In this document: positions 6,608 through 10,186 of the stretch, piece after piece
How the letters are laid out: every line of letters begins with the position of its first letter
Numbering within the stretch: the first letter of the stretch is position 1
DNA from: DAIPHL01 sp036771375
GTDB taxonomy: Bacteria; Synergistota; Synergistia; Synergistales; Synergistaceae
Direction of reading: 5' to 3'
Assembly: GCA_036771375.1 (NCBI GenBank)
Contig: DAIPHL010000080.1
Span: forward strand, 1 to 10,186
DNA: 10,186 nucleotides
Notes under the pieces: generated by a model
Told to the model about the DNA's origin: nothing
The model's input: the letters and a program-made list of their open reading frames with translations, nothing else
Databases searched by the model: none
Program-made: the position numbers and the translations under genes

Positions 6608-7582
6608 ATGGATTGGGAAAGGATGAACAAACGACGCGTGGATCGCCACAGCAGGCCGCCTCGTAGTGGCGTCGCCCTGCTCTGGGCCGTCGTCGTCGGT
6701 TTTTTCTGCGGGGGTGTCTTCATGGCATGGCTCGCACGCGATGTCTTTCTCTCCCGCTACGAAACGCCGCCCCCCAGGGCGGACGAGAGATCGGTCGATG
6801 TCGTGAGCCCGGACCGGGCGGGGGAGGGAATCCCGGGCTCCGGCGACGATCGGGAAAAGAGGAGGACCGAAGGCGGAAGATCGCCTTCGACGTCCTACGT
6901 GGCGCTGGTTTTGGACGACTGTGGCTACAGTATGAAGCTGGCACGGCGCGTCAGGTCGCTGAATCTTCCGATCACCTGGGCCATCCTTCCCGGTTCCCCC
7001 TACGGCAAGGATACGGCGGAGCTTTTGAGCGGCGAGGTTCCCTTTCTCGTGCACGTGCCGATGCAGGCGAAGTCGGATCCTGTCGAACCGGAAGGAAGAG
7101 GGACGCTGTACGAGATCGGTGTCGGGATGTCAGACCGTGAGGTCGCGCAGGCCTTGAAGCCACTCCTGGATGCGTTTCCCGGGGCTTATGGAATCAACAA
7201 TCACCGAGGCTCGAAGGCGACCGAGGACGCGTCGGCCATGCGAAGCGTCATGAAGGTCCTGAAGGCGAGAAACCTCTTCTTTCTCGACAGCGCCACGTCT
7301 TCGAACAGCGTGGCGTATCGGATCGCCGTCGAAAACGGCTTGAACTCCGCGAAAAATGAAGCCTTTCTGGACAACGTCCTGGATGTAAAAGAGATTGCCT
7401 CCCAATTCGAGAACGCCGTGAAGGAAGCTCGTTCAAAGAAGACGAAAAAAAATCTGGTCGCGATATGTCATCTCAGGCCCGAGACCGTCAATTTTTTGGA
7501 GACGCTCTCCCGGAATGGGCCGGGCGAAGGGGTGGTTCTCGTGACTCTGCCCCAGCTGATGAAGAACATGAGAGGGGATTGA
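6608..7582 (+). CDS. Divergent polysaccharide deacetylase, YibQ-like (DUF610)
   Basis: This 324-residue protein belongs to the divergent polysaccharide deacetylase family (Polysacc_deac_2) that often neighbours envC and ctp; its substrate is not established. One transmembrane helix (about 21-45) anchors it, followed by a charged, probably disordered linker (50-95) and the catalytic-type NodB-like domain (97-318). Visible landmarks are LVLDDCGYS with Asp103/Asp104, ITWAILPGSPYG (122-133), FLVHVPMQ (146-153), INNHRGSKAT (196-205; usually NNHMGS) and FLDSATSS (225-232). The usual C-terminal GHPHPET block is altered to CHLRPET (287-293), so one of its two His is lost. The start has a GAGATGAT site overlapping the ctp stop with 5 bases to ATG; ATG 6623 is an alternative. 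It lies 11 bases after ctp and is surely in the same transcript. Confidence 0.89.
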   Translation: MDWERMNKRRVDRHSRPPRSGVALLWAVVVGFFCGGVFMAWLARDVFLSRYETPPPRADERSVDVVSPDRAGEGIPGSGDDREKRRTEGGRSPSTSYVALVLDDCGYSMKLARRVRSLNLPITWAILPGSPYGKDTAELLSGEVPFLVHVPMQAKSDPVEPEGRGTLYEIGVGMSDREVAQALKPLLDAFPGAYGINNHRGSKATEDASAMRSVMKVLKARNLFFLDSATSSNSVAYRIAVENGLNSAKNEAFLDNVLDVKEIASQFENAVKEARSKKTKKNLVAICHLRPETVNFLETLSRNGPGEGVVLVTLPQLMKNMRGD

Positions 7583-8000
7583 AGGGCCCCGCCACGCGGA
7601 TGGGGTACGGGAGAAGGGCGAGAACATGGCACGAAACGTCCTCTACGGAAAGATTCACAAAAGTCCCTTGTCGCCGGAGCGTGGTCTCGATCCACCGGTA
7701 TGTGACGTTTGGCGAAGGGGCTTCTTGCTTTTTCCGTCTCGATCCCAAGACGTCCTCTTGGGTTCGTCTTCGTATGACCGCGAGCGATGCCGTCCGCTGC
7801 ACGACGATGGAGGAAGGCTCTTTTCGTGCGGGAGGGCGGACAGTCCCCGGGAAGACACGGAGATTCGGGAGACCCGACGCCGCTCGAGCGCCCGGAGGAC
7901 GCAAAGGACCGCCCGAGGACCTTCCCTCGACCGGGGCGGCCTCTCTGCCGGACCGCGGAAGTCGGATCGTCACAGCCCTTCGCTTTTCGAACGTGTCACG
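7583..8000 (+). other. 418-base stretch without a confident gene; possible decayed or frameshifted gene, or RimI N-terminal extension
   Basis: No recognisable protein family is seen on either strand. Three plus-strand readings compete. (a) ATG 7626, preceded by AGAAGGG, starts MARNVLYGKIHKSPL and runs in frame into RimI, adding 125 Arg-rich residues that look like out-of-frame translation after the first 25 or so. (b) Another frame runs to a TAG at 8008-8010, overlapping the RimI start by 10 bases, with a plausible middle such as ASCFFRLDPKTSSWVRLRM. (c) A third frame is open only from about 7778. Good stretches in different frames suggest a former gene with indels. A CCCAAG/CTTGGG hairpin (7744-7762) lies inside without a proper U-tract. 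No tRNA or known riboswitch fold was recognised. The rimI start has no clear Shine-Dalgarno, so coupling to reading (b) is possible. Confidence 0.5.
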
Positions 8001-8462
8001 ATGCAGATAGCCGACATCGATTTTTGCACCCCCCACGATCTGAACGAGCTGTATGAGATAGAGAAGGCTTGCTTCCAGTTTCCGTGGGAGCGAAGGGTGA
8101 TGGAGAACGACCTTGCAAACCTCGGCGACGTGATCTACATGAAGGCGTCTTTTGACCTCTCGATCGCGGGTTATGGCGTGCTCGCGCGAAGAGATGGGAT
8201 GGCGCACCTTCTCAATCTCGCCGTTTTGAAGGAGTTTCGCAGGATGCGAGTGGGCTCCCAGCTGATGATCGCCTTCGAGGAGATCGCCATGGGCCTCTGG
8301 CGATGTTCTCGGATGCGGCTGGAGGTCGCCTCGTCCAATCGCCCGGCGCGTGATTTCTACGCGAGACTGGGGTTTGCCTACGTTATGAGGATGCGCTCTT
8401 ATTACGGGAACGGGGACGACGCACTCGTGTTGCTGGCGCGTCTGCCTCTGCGGATACGGTGA
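8001..8462 (+). CDS. rimI: GNAT N-acetyltransferase, RimI-like (ribosomal protein S18 alanine acetyltransferase type)
   Basis: This 153-residue protein has the length and layout of RimI, which acetylates N-terminal alanine of ribosomal protein S18 using acetyl-CoA. The N-terminus MQIADIDFCTPHDL followed by YEIEKACFQFPWE (18-30) is the RimI-type start. The acetyl-CoA loop is EFRRMRVGSQL (78-88), followed by LEVASSNRPARDFYARLGF (107-125) with the usual Glu108 and Tyr120. ATG 8001 was chosen by homology because no ribosome-binding site is evident; the frame stays open upstream to an ATG at 7626. The S18 target is inferred, since many small GNAT enzymes look alike, and none of the gene's common partners tsaB, tsaD or tsaE is visible here. 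The next gene starts 13 bases after its stop. Confidence 0.82.
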   Translation: MQIADIDFCTPHDLNELYEIEKACFQFPWERRVMENDLANLGDVIYMKASFDLSIAGYGVLARRDGMAHLLNLAVLKEFRRMRVGSQLMIAFEEIAMGLWRCSRMRLEVASSNRPARDFYARLGFAYVMRMRSYYGNGDDALVLLARLPLRIR

Positions 8463-8467
8463 GGAGG
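8461..8467 (+). promoter_or_regulatory. Ribosome-binding site deciding the TTG start of the macro-domain fusion
   Basis: GAGGAGG overlaps the rimI stop and lies 8 bases before TTG 8476. The GTG at 8467 falls on the site itself and cannot be its start, so TTG is the likely initiator. Confidence 0.65.
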
Positions 8468-8475
8468 TGTCGGAT

Positions 8476-9528
8476 TTGTCCGGTACGAGAAACGCAAAGA
8501 CATGTGGAAAGATTCGCCTTGTCGAGGGGGATCTCACGAAGGAGCGCGTCGATGCGATCGTCAACGCCGCCAACGAGAGTCTTCTGGGCGGCGGCGGGGT
8601 GGACGGCGCGATTCACAGGGCCGCCGGGCCCGAGCTTCTGGAGGAGTGTCGCTCTCTCGGAGGATGTAAGACGGGGGACGCGAAGACGACGAAGGGCTAC
8701 CGATTGCCGGCGAAGTGGGTGATTCATACGGTCGGTCCGGTGTATCGCGGCGACCGGGGGGGGCGGGAGTCGAAACTGCTCTCGTCCGCCTACAGACGTT
8801 CCCTGGAGGAGGCCGTCAGAGTAGGAGCCCGGAGGGTGGCCTTTCCGGCGATCTCGACCGGAGTCTATGGATATCCACAGGCAGAGGCCGCCCGCATCGC
8901 CGTGAAGACCGTTTTCGATTTTCTCGTCTCTCCGGCGGGTGAGGCCATCGAAGAGGTTCGCATGGTCTGTTTTTCCCCCGAATCCGCGGCACATCTGGGG
9001 GCGGCTCTGGACGAGTGCCGTCTTGAGGGAGCCGGGATCGACGCGGGGGGACGAATGCGCAGAAAAGACAAAGAAGTGACCGACCGGGCGTGGATGGAGA
9101 GCGTCCTCGAAAGAGGAGAGTTCATGCATCTCGCGCTTGCCTCCTTGGATGGAGAGCCGTACGTCGTTCCACTCAACTACGGATACGCAAACGGAGCGCT
9201 TTACGTTCACGGCGCCACCGAGGGGAAGAAGAGGGAGCTCCTCGCCGCAAATCCTCGCGTATGCTTCAACGTTTCGCTCGATACCGAAGTCGTGAAGCAT
9301 GAGCTCGCTTCGAAGTTCAGCATGAAATACAGGAGCGTCACAGGCTATGGAGTGCTCCGGGAGCTGACGGAGCTGGCGGAGAAAAACCACGCGCTTGCGG
9401 TTCTGATGAAACAGTTCGACGGCCCCAGGGGGGATTTGAACGAAAAAAACGTCGGCTCCGTCTGGGTGGCGAAGATCGAGATCACGAAGATGACGGGAAA
9501 GGTCAGCGGATACCCAAAGGATCGTTGA
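8476..9528 (+). CDS. Fusion of MacroD-type macro domain and NimA-like flavin-binding (PNPOx-fold) domain
   Basis: The single 350-residue frame holds two complete domains. Residues 12-182 are a macro domain of the MacroD/YmdB type, which removes ADP-ribose from proteins or hydrolyses O-acetyl-ADP-ribose. It shows AIVNAAN (27-33), LLGGGGVDGAIH (36-47, with Asp43 at the catalytic position), GDAKTTKGYRLPAKWVIHT (67-85) and FPAISTGVYGYP (123-134). Residues 194-350 resemble the pyridoxamine-5'-phosphate-oxidase-like family that includes NimA nitroreductases: MRRKDKEVTDRA (194-205), YVVPLNYGY (229-237), YVHGATEGKK (243-252, His245 at the NimA-like position), NPRVCFNV (259-266) and MKYRSVTGYG (283-292). 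This second half usually stands alone and starts at just such an MRRKD Met (nt 9055). Here no stop or ribosome-binding site separates it; only GGGACGA precedes that ATG. It is the last gene before the terminator. Confidence 0.9.
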   Translation: MSGTRNAKTCGKIRLVEGDLTKERVDAIVNAANESLLGGGGVDGAIHRAAGPELLEECRSLGGCKTGDAKTTKGYRLPAKWVIHTVGPVYRGDRGGRESKLLSSAYRRSLEEAVRVGARRVAFPAISTGVYGYPQAEAARIAVKTVFDFLVSPAGEAIEEVRMVCFSPESAAHLGAALDECRLEGAGIDAGGRMRRKDKEVTDRAWMESVLERGEFMHLALASLDGEPYVVPLNYGYANGALYVHGATEGKKRELLAANPRVCFNVSLDTEVVKHELASKFSMKYRSVTGYGVLRELTELAEKNHALAVLMKQFDGPRGDLNEKNVGSVWVAKIEITKMTGKVSGYPKDR

Positions 9529-9549
9529 GCTTGAGTGCGCCGAACACGT

Positions 9550-9580
9550 TCGCGGGGAAACGCGCCCCGCGATATTTTTG
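9550..9580 (+). terminator. Rho-independent terminator of the plus-strand cluster
   Basis: TCGCGGGG (9550-9557) pairs perfectly with CCCCGCGA (9565-9572) across a 7-base loop and is followed by TATTTTTG. It lies 21 bases after the fusion gene's stop codon. Strong stem and T-run make it a good terminator for plus-strand transcription. Confidence 0.85.
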
Positions 9581-9607
9581 CCGTCGTCCGATGGAGGAAG
9601 CGCCTCG

Positions 9608-9658
9608 CGTTCGCGGCGGCCCGGTCCTTCCGGGAAGAACCCTCCTTTTTCGCGAACG
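9608..9658. repeat. 8-bp inverted repeat flanking the second hairpin
   Basis: CGTTCGCG (9608-9615) and CGCGAACG (9651-9658) are perfect inverted copies around the hairpin at 9623-9641. CGTTCGCGG also occurs directly at 9547-9555, overlapping the first terminator stem. This could be an extended stem in the convergent intergenic region. Confidence 0.35.
9623..9650 (+). terminator. Possible second, weaker terminator for the plus strand
   Basis: GGTCCTT (9623-9629) pairs with AAGAACC (9635-9641) with one mismatch and a 5-base loop, followed by CTCCTTTTT. It may back up the first terminator. On the minus strand no T-run follows it. Confidence 0.35.
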
Positions 9659-9672
9659 GATCGCCTGTCTTT

Positions 9673-9993
9673 TCAGGGAATGCCCTCTTCCTCGTCCGTT
9701 TCCCCGTCTTCTTTCCTGAGCGCGCTCTCCGGCAGCGTGATGACCTCTCCCTCCTGTTGCATCGTTTCGTCGGACGAAGCAAAGCCATCCCTTGCGCCCG
9801 GCTCCCTCTCCGGGCTTCCGCGTTCGATCTTCATCTCGTAGGTTCGAAAGCTTCTTTTCGGCAACAGATTGAACCGGGCGAGCAGCATGAACAGAACGAG
9901 CGCGCACAGGACGAAGATGACAAACCCCAGTATGAAGGGGAGTAGAAAGATGCCGCCTGCCAGTATGAGAGCCAACGCCAGAATTCCACGCAA
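9673..9993 (-). CDS. Small two-helix membrane protein with acidic C-terminal tail, function unknown
   Basis: The product is about 106 residues and is not a family I recognise. Residues 2-40 are almost wholly hydrophobic (ILALALILAGGIFLLPFILG, then FVIFVLCALVLFMLLARF), long enough for two membrane helices with a turn near GG/PF. The rest is hydrophilic: a basic patch LPKRSFRTYEMKIER just after the membrane, then an acidic, probably disordered tail ending ETDEEEGIP. The start is taken as TTG 9993 because CTTCCTT on the plus strand (AAGGAAG on the coding strand) is exactly 8 bases away; GTG 10002 would lie on that site. It converges on the plus-strand cluster and has a promoter candidate about 30 bases upstream. 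The strongly structured composition and good start signals argue that it is real. Confidence 0.68.
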   Translation of the reverse strand: MRGILALALILAGGIFLLPFILGFVIFVLCALVLFMLLARFNLLPKRSFRTYEMKIERGSPEREPGARDGFASSDETMQQEGEVITLPESALRKEDGETDEEEGIP

Positions 9994-10001
9994 ATGTGCC
10001 A

Positions 10002-10008
10002 CTTCCTT
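10002..10008 (-). promoter_or_regulatory. Ribosome-binding site deciding the TTG start of the small membrane protein
   Basis: AAGGAAG on the minus strand lies 8 bases before TTG 9993. The GTG at 10002 overlaps the site, which makes TTG the better initiator. Confidence 0.6.
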
Positions 10009-10026
10009 GGAGTCGTTTTGCCCTAG

Positions 10027-10035
10027 ATTGTATCA
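10027..10035 (-). promoter_or_regulatory. Extended -10 promoter candidate for the small membrane protein
   Basis: On the minus strand TGATACAAT fits an extended -10 element (TGn plus TACAAT, one mismatch to TATAAT). Transcription would begin near 10020, leaving a leader of roughly 27 bases that holds the ribosome-binding site. No good -35 box stands 17 bases upstream, as is common with extended -10 promoters. Confidence 0.5.
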
Positions 10036-10040
10036 GAGAA

Positions 10041-10055
10041 AGAGCGTTCCGCTCT
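10041..10055. repeat. Perfect 6-bp inverted repeat next to the promoter candidate
   Basis: AGAGCG and CGCTCT are separated by three bases. The site lies 5 bases upstream of the extended -10, so it could be an operator or a short terminator hairpin (TTCTCT follows on the minus strand). Confidence 0.35.
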
Positions 10056-10075
10056 ACGCAACTTCTGAAGAAAGC

Positions 10076-10097
10076 GCCGGAGGTACGGATCTCCGGC
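10076..10097. repeat. Hairpin with 7-bp GC-rich stem
   Basis: GCCGGAG (10076-10082) pairs perfectly with CTCCGGC (10091-10097), loop of 8. On the minus strand it is followed by GCTTTCTTC, a poor T-tract, so it may be a weak terminator for a gene entering from the right. On the plus strand no T-run follows for about 20 bases. Confidence 0.4.
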
Positions 10098-10186
10098 ACG
10101 GAAGGGCAAAAGTCCCCTTTTTTCGTGAAGGCGCCCGTGCCGCTCCCTTTTTCTCCTCCGGCCTCTTGGCTTCTTCCGCGCCGACC

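Larger units (their letters stand above)
10023..10186 (-). other. Possible 3' end of a further minus-strand gene, frame unresolved
   Basis: Read leftward from the window edge, two minus-strand frames could be the tail of a gene. One begins VGAEEAKRPEEKKGAARAP and stops at TAG 10054-10056 next to the inverted repeat. The other contains FRAGDPYLRRFLQKLRRAER and stops at TAG 10023-10025, 29 bases before the TTG start of the small membrane gene. Neither can be assigned to a family. The stretch may equally be intergenic, holding only hairpins and the promoter. Confidence 0.3.

Noticed and set aside
7744..7762. CCCAAG/CTTGGG hairpin as a terminator before rimI
   Set aside because: The tail TTCGTCTTCG is not a T-run and no gene end lies just upstream; kept only as a remark in the orphan stretch.
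7488..8573. Long open minus-strand frame opposite rimI and the orphan stretch
   Set aside because: It is antisense to the clear RimI and macro-domain coding, rich in Arg/Pro and His as shadow frames are, and matches no family.
9503..10186. Minus-strand frame open from the window edge through the small membrane gene
   Set aside because: It overlaps the better-supported small membrane protein in another frame, runs through the terminator region and has the composition of a shadow frame.
1..10186. CRISPR arrays, tRNA or rRNA genes, insertion sequences, phage or toxin-antitoxin genes
   Set aside because: No regularly spaced repeats, cloverleaf-like sequence, transposase or phage motif was seen on either strand.

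Overview
The window is a GC-rich, gene-dense bacterial segment dominated by one long plus-strand gene cluster for cell-envelope and cell-division functions. The gene content (a CsaB pyruvyl transferase, a split transketolase, FtsE, FtsX, an EnvC-like M23 peptidase, a carboxy-terminal processing protease, a YibQ-like deacetylase and RimI) together with the base composition suggests a diderm anaerobe, most likely of the Synergistota. That assignment is an inference from protein style and gene order, not from a marker gene.

Left part (1-4050). The 3' part of csaB overlaps the N-terminal half of a split transketolase, which overlaps the C-terminal half by an ATGA junction. The stop of that half lies inside the ribosome-binding site of ftsE, and ftsE overlaps ftsX. 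This is one translationally coupled block. The transketolase pair keeps the thiamine-diphosphate/Mg signature and the catalytic Glu. It has lost every histidine that normally lines a transketolase active site, so it probably does not do ordinary pentose-phosphate chemistry.

Middle (4051-7582). Three genes follow in the same direction: a secreted coiled-coil M23 peptidase (EnvC-like, but with all zinc ligands intact), an S41 protease with PDZ domain (CtpA type), and a YibQ-like divergent polysaccharide deacetylase. The order envC-ctp-yibQ is familiar from proteobacteria. Here it sits directly behind ftsEX, giving a plausible septal peptidoglycan hydrolysis module: FtsEX as ATP-driven switch, the M23 protein as effector, Ctp as proteolytic control.

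Right part (7583-9580). A stretch of about 420 bases without a confident gene precedes rimI. It may be a decayed or frameshifted gene, or an N-terminal extension of RimI. After rimI comes a TTG-started gene encoding an unusual single-chain fusion of a MacroD-type ADP-ribose domain and a NimA-like flavin-binding (pyridoxamine-phosphate-oxidase-fold) domain. A strong intrinsic terminator ends the plus-strand cluster at about 9550-9580.

Right edge (9673-10186). A convergent minus-strand gene encodes a small two-helix membrane protein with an acidic tail. It has its own extended -10 promoter and a TTG start. Beyond it lies a hairpin-rich stretch, possibly holding the end of a further minus-strand gene whose frame cannot be settled here.
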